A stretch of 13,158 bases of DNA from an uncultured bacterium (GCA_937875295.1 CALLXS010000093.1:1-13158), one strand, 5' to 3'. Counted from the stretch's first letter, positions 1 through 9,099 are shown. Numbers and translations are program-made. The notes: generated from the sequence alone by a model not told the origin.

Positions 1-1321
1 AACCTAAATTTACAGAGAAAGTGAATTTACCTGTGTTTTCGACCATACCACCTTGATAAGATTGTGCATAAAATCCTTTTTTCACAGATTTAATAATATC
101 TTCAGGAGAGCTTTCTCCCTTTTTAAGCATAGTATTATTCATTCTTGGTATAGGAATATTTTCATAACTTTGTCTTCTACCATGACCATTGGGCTTTTCT
201 CCTAATATTTTAGCTGAAAGTCTATCGTTTAGATAACCGACTAACTTACCATTTTCAATTAAATTTACATTTTCGCATTTTACACCTTCATCATCAATAT
301 TCATACTTCCGCGATAATGAGGAATAGTAGCATCATCGTAAATTGAAATTAATTCACTTGCTACCATTTCACCTAATCTATCAGCCATAATTGATTGTTT
401 TTTCCAATTAGAATCTCCCTCTAATGGGTGACCTACGGCTTCATGAATCATTACTCCAGATTGATGTTTACTTAGTACAACTGGATATTCACCTGCAGGA
501 GCAAAATCAGCATCTAATAAAATGAGAGCTTCTTTTGCTGCTTTTTCTCCAATTTCCTTAGGAGTTACTTCATTTTTATAGAAATCTAAACCAATTCTTC
601 CACCATTGTTACCGTTTCCAGTACCTCGTACTCCATTTTTTTCAGCTGTAGCACTTGTAACTAATCGCACCTGAGGGCGAATATCGGTAACTATCATTCC
701 TAAACTATTGGCTATAGTTACACATTGAATAGAATCGGAAATACTTGAATTTACTTTTATTATTTTGCTATCATAATTCATAGCAGCTTTATATGATGCT
801 GAAATTAGATCAATTTTAGTTTGTAAATCAGAATTTGATACTAAATTGTTAATTTCGTAAATATTAGTAGAATTCTTTATTTCTTTTAAGTTAGCAGAAG
901 TGATTTTTGCATTTCCAGTTGCAATTTCTGCTGAAGTTAGTGCAGCATCTTTGATTTTATCAAATTGAATTTCATTAGTATATGCGTAACCTTGCTGAGT
1001 TCCTTTAATTACTCTTACACCTACGCCTAAGCTAATATTTTGAGATGAGCTTTTTATTATATCTTCTGACATTGAAATAGAATTATCAATCGAATATTCA
1101 AAAAATAATTCTGAAAATTCTCCACCTCTTGACAGAGCTATATTTAATAATTTTTGAATTTCTTCAATAGACAATCCAAAAGTATTGACTACTCCAGGAG
1201 TAAAAATATTTTTTGGATTTTCGCTACCAAATAAGTCTTTTGCCCAAATATTTGTAGTTAGAGCTGCAGTTATTCCTAAACCACAATTTCGGACGAAATT
1301 TCTTCTTTGCTTATTTACCAT
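1..1321 (-). CDS. tldD: TldD/PmbA-family metalloprotease, Tat-like signal, 3' end off the window
   Basis: Partial gene: 440 codons are visible from the ATG at 1321-1319, and the frame is still open at base 1. It belongs to the TldD family, zinc metalloproteases that in E. coli act as a TldD-TldE heterodimer on peptides such as antitoxins and RiPP precursors. The family metal-binding motif HEAVGH lies at residues 293-298 (plus positions 428-445). It follows a glycine-rich RGTGNGNNGGR stretch and is followed by the usual strand-rich C-terminal half. Family members are about 480-545 residues long, so only the last part is missing. The N-terminus has a Tat-like signal, QRRNFVRNC followed by a hydrophobic run GLGITAALTT, suggesting export of the folded, metal-loaded enzyme. 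This is unlike cytosolic E. coli TldD but is seen in Bacteroidota homologues. The gene lies 47 bp downstream of the T9SS-cargo gene on the same strand. A TldE/PmbA partner is not visible and may lie to the left. Confidence 0.93.
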   Translation of the reverse strand, partial: MVNKQRRNFVRNCGLGITAALTTNIWAKDLFGSENPKNIFTPGVVNTFGLSIEEIQKLLNIALSRGGEFSELFFEYSIDNSISMSEDIIKSSSQNISLGVGVRVIKGTQQGYAYTNEIQFDKIKDAALTSAEIATGNAKITSANLKEIKNSTNIYEINNLVSNSDLQTKIDLISASYKAAMNYDSKIIKVNSSISDSIQCVTIANSLGMIVTDIRPQVRLVTSATAEKNGVRGTGNGNNGGRIGLDFYKNEVTPKEIGEKAAKEALILLDADFAPAGEYPVVLSKHQSGVMIHEAVGHPLEGDSNWKKQSIMADRLGEMVASELISIYDDATIPHYRGSMNIDDEGVKCENVNLIENGKLVGYLNDRLSAKILGEKPNGHGRRQSYENIPIPRMNNTMLKKGESSPEDIIKSVKKGFYAQSYQGGMVENTGKFTFSVNLG

Positions 1322-1368
1322 AATTTAAGTTTATATTTGTTTATTAAAAAAAATTTCGAGATTTGAAT

Positions 1369-4300
1369 TTATAATATAAGCAATTTACAAAATTTTCTAC
1401 TATTTATTTGCAAGTAATACACTCCTACAGGTAGAAATTCTGTAATTACGTTTAATTCATTATCGTAAATTGAAAAATTACAAATAATCTCTTTACCTAA
1501 TGAATTATATAATTTTATCAAGTTACTTGTTTTTATCGATACGTTAGAATTAAGATATAGTTTTAGATTCTGTTTATAATTAATAACATAAGTATCAATA
1601 AATATATTTTGAGTTTCATCTATTCCTGAGAATGCAAAAATTGTATCAGAAATAGTTTTGCATAATTCCTTATTCTCGACAATTATATAATATTCTCCAG
1701 TCAATAAATCTGAACTTTGAGCATTATAAAGCAAATTAATTTGAAAATCATTCTTTTTAATTAAAGAGTCATTAAAATACCAGAAAATATTATCAGATTG
1801 ATTATAGTCAGAATAATTAACAATTATTAATTTATTGTTGTCTTTTATTAAAATTGGTTTTATTGGTGCTTTAATCACTTTATTTTGATATATATTTTTT
1901 ATTTCTATATTTCCAAAATTATCATAATAATAAGCAACATATTTTTTTTCTTCGTTTAAATATCTATTATTTCCGATATATCCATCATTCCAATGAATAT
2001 CATATCTAGAATTAATTTTAATATAAAATGAATCATTTTCACAGATTGTAATTGTATCAGTCAAAATATCTGAAAATGAATTATTAAATTCAATTAGATC
2101 GCATTTCCACAATCCTCTTCCAAATGTGCCTGCAAATAACTTTTTGCTTAATTTATGGATCTGCAATTGATTTGTAATAACATTGGGGATATCTTTGCCA
2201 TATTTTTCCCAAATATTAGAAATTGGATTTAGCCAAAAAACACCTATATCAGTACCAATATAAATAATTACATTATCTTTTGATTTGTCACATACAATAG
2301 AATTAATAGGAATATTTGGAATATTATAACTAATATTTTTAATAGGATAACTATCATTTGCTTTTAAATTATTAATAATATATATTTTCTCATTTTTATT
2401 AAACCCAGAAATACTTACATATAAATATTGATTTATGCTTGAATCTATTGCAATATCAGTAATTTTATTGTTAAATATAAAGAGAGTATCCCAAATATGG
2501 TTATCTGCGAAATATTTTAATAAAATATTATTTTTCGAAATAAAAATTTCATTTGTATCATTTGGATTTATTAAAATATTTGAAATAGGATTTTCATCTC
2601 CAAAAGTAGTAAATTTGCTAAAAGTACCAGAATCTGAATAAAATTCAGATTTCCATATATTATAATAACCTACATAAGAGGATTTTTCATTTTGAGGATT
2701 AAATGCTATTTCACTTATCCAACTTGATTTTTCTTTAGTAATATTTTCATTTAAAACAATTTTAGGATTAAGACCATAATTTACAGATTTATATATTGAA
2801 CCATTATTTAATGACATAAGTACATATTTTTCTTCATCTGTGTAATATTTACAAGACATTCCATCACCGCCAAAGACATGTTGCCAATTTATATCGTTAG
2901 AAATTAAAGTTCCATTATCTTGAGTGCCAGAAATTACTTTTTTATTATTAATTCTATGGACATCAAATTTATAAATTTGATTAATCGATAAACCGTTACT
3001 AATATCATTCCAAGTATTTCCTGAATCACTACTTTTATAAATTCCTCCATCATTACATGAAAATAAAACCCCATTTTTAGAAAATTTGAGAAAATGATGA
3101 TCAGCATGCACGTAAGGTAAAGAGTCTTGACCTGCCCAGTGAGAAATACAATTCCAATCTATGCCTGAGTTCTCAGATTTCCAAATATTTATTCCACCAA
3201 TAAAAACAGTATTTGAATCAAAAATTGAACTTTCTATACATAAATCATATTGACCTTGACCACCTTGAGAACTGCCATCAAAAGTATAACCTAAAATGTT
3301 AGGGGTATTTGTTTGTAGTTTCCAATTATTCCCGCTATCGGTAGAAATATAAAATCCAAAAAATCCACCATCTTTATTTGATGAAGCTATTGCATATATT
3401 GTACTTTTGTTAAAATATGATTTCGTTAATGCAATTCTATTTGCAAGATGTAATTCAAGAACTTTTTCCCAAGATAATCCTTTATCTTTGGATATAAGAA
3501 TAGCACTTGAATTATTTTTAATAGTCGAGATTATTATTTCATTTTCATTATCAGGGTTAACTATCATATCTCTTACATAATAATCACTTAAGGAAGTTTC
3601 CCTAAACGTCTTTAATCCATCATTAGAGAGATAAATACCTTTGTTTGAAGCAAGTATTAAATCATTAGAATTAAATTTTGAAACATATACTTTAGAAAAT
3701 AATATATTATTTTCTAATAATATTGAATCATTAGTAAAATTCCATGTTTTGCCAGCATCATTAGATTTAATTATACCTAATGAATAATTGTTAGTAAGTC
3801 CAATTCCATTTACATCTCCAGTAATTGCATAAATAATATTAGTATCTGAAAAAGAAAATACAATATCGCTGATACCAATAGATAAAAATTGAGTGAAATT
3901 AATAGGATTCCAAGAAATTCCACTATTTTTTGATTCCCACATACCACCGCAAGCAGTGCCAAGAAAAATATTATTTTCATTTTTGGGATTAATTGCAATA
4001 CATGAAGTTCTTCCAATTCCAGAAGATGGGATCTCTAATTTATTAAGAGGAATAATGAAAGGACCTAATTCTTCCCATTTTTTAATGAGGTTAGGTGATA
4101 TTTTATTCAAGTCCTGATAAATTTTCCTACTTATTTTAGTTAAATTAACTTCATTTAGTTCAACATTACTTATTCTCTTATCGCTTTTTTCTATTGTATC
4201 TTTATAATTAATTAATCTTTCATTCCAGAAATCAGACCATCTTTTATAAGGTTTATAACCATTTCCTTTTTGGGGTTTTACAAATTGATAATATTGTAAA

Positions 4301-4413
4301 TAATAGTCATTAAGTGAATTAATTTCAGAATTTACTTCAAAATTATTATCAGCAGAAAAGGCAATTAATTGTGAAGCAATAATTAATATTACTATATAAA
4401 AAGAATGTTTCAT
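1369..4413 (-). CDS. Secreted Asp-box (BNR/sortilin-like) repeat protein with T9SS type A C-terminal sorting domain
   Basis: A 1,014-residue secreted protein. Residues 1-20 form a Sec signal peptide: MKHSF, then a hydrophobic run, then a small-residue cleavage region near AFSA. The body is a beta-propeller of the VPS10/sortilin, glycosyl-hydrolase-like type with S-x-D-x-G-x-T-W Asp boxes at about 161-168, 217-224, 308-315, 357-364, 413-420 and 461-468. It also has the family landmarks HADHH (437-441), GTQDNG (496-501) and TFGRGLW (763-769). Residues ~780-940 look like beta-sandwich/Ig-type linkers. Residues ~950-1014 match a T9SS type A sorting domain (LYNSLGKE near 968-975; LPVGVYYLQI near 994-1003), which directs export across the outer membrane and surface attachment or release. 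The substrate is unknown; Asp-box propellers occur in glycosidases and in non-catalytic binding proteins, and no catalytic residue can be assigned here. Its ATG lies 16 bp after the ftsW stop, so it is probably co-transcribed with ftsW. No Shine-Dalgarno is visible. Confidence 0.9.
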   Translation of the reverse strand: MKHSFYIVILIIASQLIAFSADNNFEVNSEINSLNDYYLQYYQFVKPQKGNGYKPYKRWSDFWNERLINYKDTIEKSDKRISNVELNEVNLTKISRKIYQDLNKISPNLIKKWEELGPFIIPLNKLEIPSSGIGRTSCIAINPKNENNIFLGTACGGMWESKNSGISWNPINFTQFLSIGISDIVFSFSDTNIIYAITGDVNGIGLTNNYSLGIIKSNDAGKTWNFTNDSILLENNILFSKVYVSKFNSNDLILASNKGIYLSNDGLKTFRETSLSDYYVRDMIVNPDNENEIIISTIKNNSSAILISKDKGLSWEKVLELHLANRIALTKSYFNKSTIYAIASSNKDGGFFGFYISTDSGNNWKLQTNTPNILGYTFDGSSQGGQGQYDLCIESSIFDSNTVFIGGINIWKSENSGIDWNCISHWAGQDSLPYVHADHHFLKFSKNGVLFSCNDGGIYKSSDSGNTWNDISNGLSINQIYKFDVHRINNKKVISGTQDNGTLISNDINWQHVFGGDGMSCKYYTDEEKYVLMSLNNGSIYKSVNYGLNPKIVLNENITKEKSSWISEIAFNPQNEKSSYVGYYNIWKSEFYSDSGTFSKFTTFGDENPISNILINPNDTNEIFISKNNILLKYFADNHIWDTLFIFNNKITDIAIDSSINQYLYVSISGFNKNEKIYIINNLKANDSYPIKNISYNIPNIPINSIVCDKSKDNVIIYIGTDIGVFWLNPISNIWEKYGKDIPNVITNQLQIHKLSKKLFAGTFGRGLWKCDLIEFNNSFSDILTDTITICENDSFYIKINSRYDIHWNDGYIGNNRYLNEEKKYVAYYYDNFGNIEIKNIYQNKVIKAPIKPILIKDNNKLIIVNYSDYNQSDNIFWYFNDSLIKKNDFQINLLYNAQSSDLLTGEYYIIVENKELCKTISDTIFAFSGIDETQNIFIDTYVINYKQNLKLYLNSNVSIKTSNLIKLYNSLGKEIICNFSIYDNELNVITEFLPVGVYYLQINSRKFCKLLIL

Positions 4414-4429
4414 TATGTTAAGTTAGTTA

Positions 4430-5569
4430 TTATTGCTTTTTTGGATAAATATTTGAATATGAAGAAATATTCAAAAGTATCCCAATAGCAGTAGAATAAA
4501 TTAATATTGCTGTACCACCATAACTAATAAATGGCATTGGAACTCCAGTATTTGGTAAAATTCCACAACTTACAGATGCATTGATCATTGCATAAAGTGT
4601 AAAAGTAAAGACAATTCCAGAAGCAAGAAAATATCCAAAATCATCTTTAGAATTTCTAATTATCTTTAATCCACGCCATAAAATTATACAAAAGGCAAGT
4701 AAAATTAAGAAAACTCCGATAAATCCATATTCTTCACCAATAATTGGTAAAATGAAATCACCAAAAGATTCAGGTAAGAACAAATTACTTTGTCTACTTT
4801 GACCAGGACCTATCCCATTTAATCCACCATTACCGTATGCAAGAATGGCTTGTTGAGTTTGATAGTTATATTTGTCAATATGGTTAGGGTTGTCGCTTAA
4901 ACCAAAAAATGAGATGATCCTTTGCATTCTGTATGATGCAGATAAAGCAAAAATAGTTGCTATAATACTAGAGATGAAACCAGTAACTATTAAATGATTT
5001 AAATTAATATTTCCAATGAACATCAAGCCTAATGCTAATAAATAAGTTATAAATGCATTTGAGAAATTAGGTTGAATAGCTATTAAGCCGCATATTAAAG
5101 CACTCCATATTAAACATGGAAGCATTCCATATTTAAAGCTTTTAATTACAGGTTGTCGTTCTGCTAATAATGATGATAAATGTATTATTAAAGCAAATTT
5201 AGCTAACTCAGAAGGTTGAAATTTAATAGGTCCTAAATCAATCCATCTATATACGTTATTAACGGGAACAGAAATAATAAAGACTAAGATTAATGGTATA
5301 ATTGCAAGTAATAAAATATATTTAGAATATTTTTGCCAAATGTGATAATCGATTAAAGCAAAGATAAAAATTAAGCAAATACCAATAAATACTTTAGTGC
5401 CATGATTAAATAAATATGAATAAAATTCACCTGTTTTAATTAATGATTTCTGAGCGCTAGCACTGAATACAAACCCAACACTAAAAAGCATCAAAGCTAT
5501 TACTATAATTAAAATCACCCAATCAAGTCGTCCTTTTTTATCTAATTCAATTTTAAATCCTTTGTCCAT
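4430..5569 (-). CDS. ftsW: FtsW-type SEDS peptidoglycan glycosyltransferase
   Basis: A 379-residue inner-membrane SEDS protein with about ten hydrophobic segments. SEDS proteins polymerise lipid II into glycan strands together with a class B PBP; FtsW does this at the division septum. Features seen: FVFSASA in the first membrane helix (33-39), PSELAK (119-124), the conserved loop YGNGGLNGIGPGQSRQ (245-260), LPESFGDF (265-272) containing the presumed catalytic Asp271, IIGEEYG (276-282), and the C-terminal LPNTGVPMPFISYGG (338-352). The GxGPGQSRQ form and the TG(V/L)PxPFISYGG ending fit FtsW better than RodA, though paralogue calls in SEDS families are never perfect. The usual mra/mur division cluster is not adjacent. 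The short cytosolic N-terminus and C-terminal tail are normal. The ATG at 5569 is the first in frame, with an A/T-rich leader and no Shine-Dalgarno. It is the first gene of a likely three-gene minus-strand unit. Confidence 0.88.
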   Translation of the reverse strand: MDKGFKIELDKKGRLDWVILIIVIALMLFSVGFVFSASAQKSLIKTGEFYSYLFNHGTKVFIGICLIFIFALIDYHIWQKYSKYILLLAIIPLILVFIISVPVNNVYRWIDLGPIKFQPSELAKFALIIHLSSLLAERQPVIKSFKYGMLPCLIWSALICGLIAIQPNFSNAFITYLLALGLMFIGNINLNHLIVTGFISSIIATIFALSASYRMQRIISFFGLSDNPNHIDKYNYQTQQAILAYGNGGLNGIGPGQSRQSNLFLPESFGDFILPIIGEEYGFIGVFLILLAFCIILWRGLKIIRNSKDDFGYFLASGIVFTFTLYAMINASVSCGILPNTGVPMPFISYGGTAILIYSTAIGILLNISSYSNIYPKKQ

Positions 5570-5732
5570 ATTTATTTATGAAATATTTTAAAAAAAAATA
5601 AATGTAAAAGCTGAATAATTAATTTTAATACTTACAAAATTACTAAAAAATAAAAATATTTTTTTATATTAATTGAAATATTATTAATTTGCATATAGTG
5701 ATTTAATAACTATTCAGGCTAATATTTTAATA
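5570..5732. promoter_or_regulatory. Divergent promoter region between ftsW and the response regulator
   Basis: This is a 163-bp, very AT-rich gap between divergently transcribed genes, so both promoters should lie here. On the minus strand TAATTTTG at 5642-5635 matches the Bacteroidota -7 consensus TAnnTTTG, 66 bases ahead of the ftsW ATG, but no clear -33 TTTG precedes it. On the plus strand TTGAAA (5673-5678) and TATAGT (5694-5699) are sigma-70-like but only 15 bp apart. Individual elements are weak guesses; the presence of two promoters is inferred from gene orientation. Confidence 0.4.
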
Positions 5733-6476
5733 ATGAGTACAAAACCAAAAATCTTAATTGTAGATGATTCAAAAATAATGGCAAAACTAACCCAAAAAAT
5801 GGTAGAATCATTTGGCTATGAAACAGAGGTTAGAGAAAATAGCACAAGAGCTATTTCATATATTGGAAATCATGACGTTGATGTGATACTGATGGATATT
5901 GAATTAGAAAATAGTATGTATGATGGTATTGAGACTTGCAAAGTTATTAAATCCAGATATAATATCCCTGTAATTTTTCTCACAGGGCATGAAAACGCAA
6001 AAATATTTTCTGATGCAAAATTATGCAGTATGTTTGATGTGCTAATCAAACCCTATGACGAAAAGATGCTAAAAATGCATATTGATATTGCTGTAGAAAA
6101 TAAAAAAGTTGAAGGAAGATTTCGAGATAATGAATTATGGTTAAACTTTTTATTAGAAAAGCAAGAAAAAGCTTCCTTTATTCTAGATAGTAATGGAGAG
6201 ATAATTAAAGCAAATAAGAGGACTGAGGAATTAACTGATTATTCAAGTAATGTGATTATAAATAAAAATTTCTTAGATGTCCTACCATTAATTGTTGAAA
6301 ACGAAAAAGAAGGTTTTATTTTATTTTCTTTTGATGAATTAATTGAGTTTTATAACGATGGTAAAAAATTTATTACCAAAATCGACAATAAAAAAATACA
6401 ATTAAATATTCAAATAGAATCATTAGAATATAGAAATAATATAATTGGGTATTTTCTTGAAATTGAGAAAAGATAA
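5733..6476 (+). CDS. Response regulator with receiver and PAS-like domains, no output domain
   Basis: A 247-residue cytosolic two-component protein. Residues ~5-122 are a complete receiver (REC) domain: acidic pair D11-D12, phospho-acceptor D55 in ILMDIE, T84 in FLTGH and K106 in IKPYD, so it should be phosphorylatable. Residues ~134-245 look like a PAS sensor module (the stretch around FILDSNGEIIKANKR at 149-163). No histidine kinase, DNA-binding, GGDEF or other output domain follows. In the family, REC-PAS modules often precede a kinase; here the protein stops after PAS. Either it works as a protein-protein signalling relay or it is a reduced version of a hybrid kinase. The cognate kinase is not in view. 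xseA starts 20 bp downstream on the same strand, so co-transcription is likely, though no functional link is known. The ATG at 5733 leads directly into the receiver beta-1 strand. Confidence 0.85.
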   Translation: MSTKPKILIVDDSKIMAKLTQKMVESFGYETEVRENSTRAISYIGNHDVDVILMDIELENSMYDGIETCKVIKSRYNIPVIFLTGHENAKIFSDAKLCSMFDVLIKPYDEKMLKMHIDIAVENKKVEGRFRDNELWLNFLLEKQEKASFILDSNGEIIKANKRTEELTDYSSNVIINKNFLDVLPLIVENEKEGFILFSFDELIEFYNDGKKFITKIDNKKIQLNIQIESLEYRNNIIGYFLEIEKR

Positions 6477-6496
6477 TTCAAAATAGCAAGTAAAAA

Positions 6497-7687
6497 ATGA
6501 AAAAAGAACCAATTAGTGTATTAGAATTAACTAATTCTATCAGTTACCTATTAAAAGATGGAATAGGGATTGTATCGGTAGTTGGAGAAATTTCAAATTA
6601 CAAATTACATTCTTCCGGGCATAGATATTTTTCATTAAAAGATGAAAATGCTCAAATTTCTGCTGTCCTTTGGAAAACTCGAATTGTAACTTTTGTACCT
6701 GTAGAAGGAATGAAAGTTATAGTAACTGGTCAAATCAGTGTATATCCTCCGCGAGGTCAATATCAGCTAGATTGTATGACAATAGAGCAAGTAGGAAAAG
6801 GGAATTTATATTTTGCTTACGAGGAATTAAAACAAAAACTAAAATCAATTGGTTATTTTGATAAAGAAAATAAAAAGGAAATTCCAAAATTTCCTCTCAA
6901 AATAGGCGTAATAACTTCTCCAACTGGAGCAGCTATACAAGATATTTTAAGTACTATAGAAAGAAGAATGCCAATAGCTACAATCTTTTTCAGACCTACT
7001 GAAGTACAAGGCGATAGATCATCTAAAGATATTGCTATGGCAATTAATGAATTGGATTCTAAAAAATTAGATGTTATCATTTGTGGAAGAGGTGGGGGTT
7101 CTATAGAAGACTTATGGTCTTTTAATACAGAAATTGTTGCAAATGCTATCTATAATTGCAATACACCAATAATTTCTGCTGTAGGACACGAAACAGATTT
7201 TACAATAGCTGATTTTGTTGCAGATTTAAGAGCAGCTACTCCTACTGCTGCTGCTGAATTAGTTACTCCTATTATTAAAAACGATTTAAATAATTTTATA
7301 AATAATAATATTACTAATATTACTTTTTCTCTAAAATCAAATATTAACTCACTTAGAGACCAAATTGATACTCTAATTGGAAGCTATAGTTTCAGGAAGA
7401 TTATTGATAATTTTAACATTGAAAAGCAGAGATTAGACGAGAATACAAATTATTTAAAAAAAGTTATTTTACAAAATTTAAATTTGCAAAAAAATAATAT
7501 TACAAATTTTTCAAAATTGCTAAATTCATTATATCCATTGAATCCTCTGAAAAAAGGTTTTGCAATTTTGAAAAGTAATAATAAAATATTAAATAATTCT
7601 GAAACATTGAATTCATTTGATAAAATTGAGATTGAAAGATTTTTAGAAAAAGCTGAAGTAAAAATTATAAATGTAAATATAAAATAA
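6497..7687 (+). CDS. xseA: Exodeoxyribonuclease VII large subunit
   Basis: A 396-residue XseA, the catalytic subunit of exonuclease VII, which degrades single-stranded DNA from both ends to oligonucleotides in repair and recombination. Domain order is typical: an N-terminal OB-fold (~3-100, including GHRYFSLKDE near 41-50 and VTGQISVYPPRGQYQ near 76-90), the catalytic domain (~110-260), a coiled-coil region (~260-345) and a short C-terminal segment with the family NPLKKGFAI motif (349-357). Catalytic-domain signatures are CGRGGGSIEDLW (196-207), GHETDFT (230-236) and RAATPTAAAE (245-254). It is shorter than the E. coli enzyme (about 456), mainly in the coiled-coil region. The small subunit XseB, often encoded directly downstream, is not present in the 40-bp gap before cydA. 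Start ATG at 6497 has an A-rich leader and no Shine-Dalgarno. Confidence 0.95.
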   Translation: MKKEPISVLELTNSISYLLKDGIGIVSVVGEISNYKLHSSGHRYFSLKDENAQISAVLWKTRIVTFVPVEGMKVIVTGQISVYPPRGQYQLDCMTIEQVGKGNLYFAYEELKQKLKSIGYFDKENKKEIPKFPLKIGVITSPTGAAIQDILSTIERRMPIATIFFRPTEVQGDRSSKDIAMAINELDSKKLDVIICGRGGGSIEDLWSFNTEIVANAIYNCNTPIISAVGHETDFTIADFVADLRAATPTAAAELVTPIIKNDLNNFINNNITNITFSLKSNINSLRDQIDTLIGSYSFRKIIDNFNIEKQRLDENTNYLKKVILQNLNLQKNNITNFSKLLNSLYPLNPLKKGFAILKSNNKILNNSETLNSFDKIEIERFLEKAEVKIINVNIK

Positions 7688-7727
7688 AAATTATAAATTC
7701 TTTTTTTAAACATTTTATGGAATTGTT

Positions 7728-9080
7728 ATGGATGTATTATTACTTTCTAGAATTCAGTTTGCTGTAACGGCTGGGTTCCATTTCCTTTATCCACCTATAA
7801 GTATTGGTTTGGGTATGGTGCTTATATTAATTAAATATATGCATTTAAAAACAAAAGATGACAAATGGGACGTATTAGCAAAATTCTGGACTAAAATTTT
7901 CGCACTTACATTTGCTGTGGGTGTTGTAACCGGAATTGTTATGGAATTTGAATTTGGGACAAATTGGTCTCAGTATTCCCGAGTTGTAGGGGATATCTTC
8001 GGTAGTCCTCTTGCGATGGAAGCATTATTTGCATTTTTCTTGGAATCTGTATTTTTAGGCGTTTTATTATTTGGTTGGAATAGAGTATCACCAAAAATGC
8101 ACTTTATTTCTTCAATTTGTGTTACACTTGGAGCTACATTAAGTGCATTCTTTATTATTGTAGCAAATTCGTTTATGCAAACTCCATCTGGATACAAACT
8201 TATTACAGAAATGAAAGATGGTGTGGAAGTTTTAGTTAGAGCTGAAATCACAGATTTTTGGGCAATGGTATTTAGTCCTTCTACAATTGAAAGATATATT
8301 CATGTCATTGGTTGTGCTTGGATTACAGGTGCATTTTTCGCATTGGGTATTGCTGCATATTATATCATTAAAAACAAAAATACTGATTTTGCGAAAATGA
8401 CTTTTAAAGTCGCATTACCTTTTGCTGCATTTGCTGTCTTCTTCCAATTATTTACTGGCCATTTAAGTGCAATTGGAGTGAGTAAAAATCAACCTATTAA
8501 ATTGGCTGCATTTGAGGGGCATTACAATACCGGTCCGGGCGATATGTATTTGTTTGGATATGTTGACGAAGAAAATCAAGATGTAGTCGGTATAGGTGTA
8601 CCAGGATTATTATCATTTTTAGTAGACTTTAATCCAAATTCAACTATTAAAGGTCTAAATGACTTTCCAAAAGAAGAGCATCCTCCAATTCAGCTGACTT
8701 TTCAATCATATCATTTGATGGTGATATTTGGAATGGGCATGATTGGCTTGATTATAATTGCATATTTCTTTAAATTTAAAAAGAAATTGTTTGAGCAAAA
8801 ATGGTTAATGATATCGTTCGTAATTTGTATTTTCGTACCACATCTTTCGAATTTAGCTGGATGGATTTCTGCTGAAGTAGGAAGACAACCATGGGCTGTA
8901 CAAGGAATATTGTTAACTAAAGATGCTATTTCCAAAGTAGTGACAGCAGAACAAGTTTGGTTCTCTTTGATAATGTTTACGTTAGTATATATAGTCCTAC
9001 TTGCATTATTCGTATTTTTATTAGTTAAAAAAATTAAATCAGGTCCTGAAGCTGAGCTTAAACCAGCTACTGTGGAATAA
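7728..9080 (+). CDS. cydA: Cytochrome bd ubiquinol/menaquinol oxidase subunit I
   Basis: A 450-residue integral membrane protein, subunit I of cytochrome bd oxidase, which oxidises quinol and reduces oxygen to water with very high oxygen affinity. By alignment from memory to E. coli CydA, likely functional residues are H18 in GFHFLYP (heme at the d/b595 site), E98 and E106 (proton path/heme region), H192 in RYIHVIG and M331 in SYHLMV (axial ligands of heme b558). K258 and E263 in KLAAFEG begin the quinol-binding Q-loop. GRQPW (386-390) is the conserved motif near the C-terminus. The Q-loop is short (roughly 245-320), with no long E. coli-type insert. The position of E. coli Arg391 appears to be His329, as in many non-enterobacterial homologues. 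Start ATG 7728 precedes the first helix directly. cydB follows 19 bp downstream, forming an operon. Confidence 0.97.
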   Translation: MDVLLLSRIQFAVTAGFHFLYPPISIGLGMVLILIKYMHLKTKDDKWDVLAKFWTKIFALTFAVGVVTGIVMEFEFGTNWSQYSRVVGDIFGSPLAMEALFAFFLESVFLGVLLFGWNRVSPKMHFISSICVTLGATLSAFFIIVANSFMQTPSGYKLITEMKDGVEVLVRAEITDFWAMVFSPSTIERYIHVIGCAWITGAFFALGIAAYYIIKNKNTDFAKMTFKVALPFAAFAVFFQLFTGHLSAIGVSKNQPIKLAAFEGHYNTGPGDMYLFGYVDEENQDVVGIGVPGLLSFLVDFNPNSTIKGLNDFPKEEHPPIQLTFQSYHLMVIFGMGMIGLIIIAYFFKFKKKLFEQKWLMISFVICIFVPHLSNLAGWISAEVGRQPWAVQGILLTKDAISKVVTAEQVWFSLIMFTLVYIVLLALFVFLLVKKIKSGPEAELKPATVE

Positions 9081-9099
9081 TAAATGAAAGGAAATAAAA

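Noticed and set aside
2435..2641. Plus-strand ORF inside the T9SS-cargo gene, and similar antisense ORFs at 3893-4117, 7970-8251 and 12031-12291
   Set aside because: Each lies entirely within a well-supported gene on the opposite strand and has no recognisable domain or ribosome site. They are shadow frames.
4430..5569. RodA as an alternative identity for the SEDS protein
   Set aside because: The GIGPGQSRQ loop and the TGVPMPFISYGG ending follow the FtsW pattern; no pbp2/mre genes are adjacent to favour RodA.
7659..7698. 14-bp direct repeat TAAAAATTATAAAT at the end of xseA and just after it
   Set aside because: It is pure A/T sequence in an A/T-rich genome. One copy is inside coding sequence and there is no third copy or regular array, so it is probably chance.
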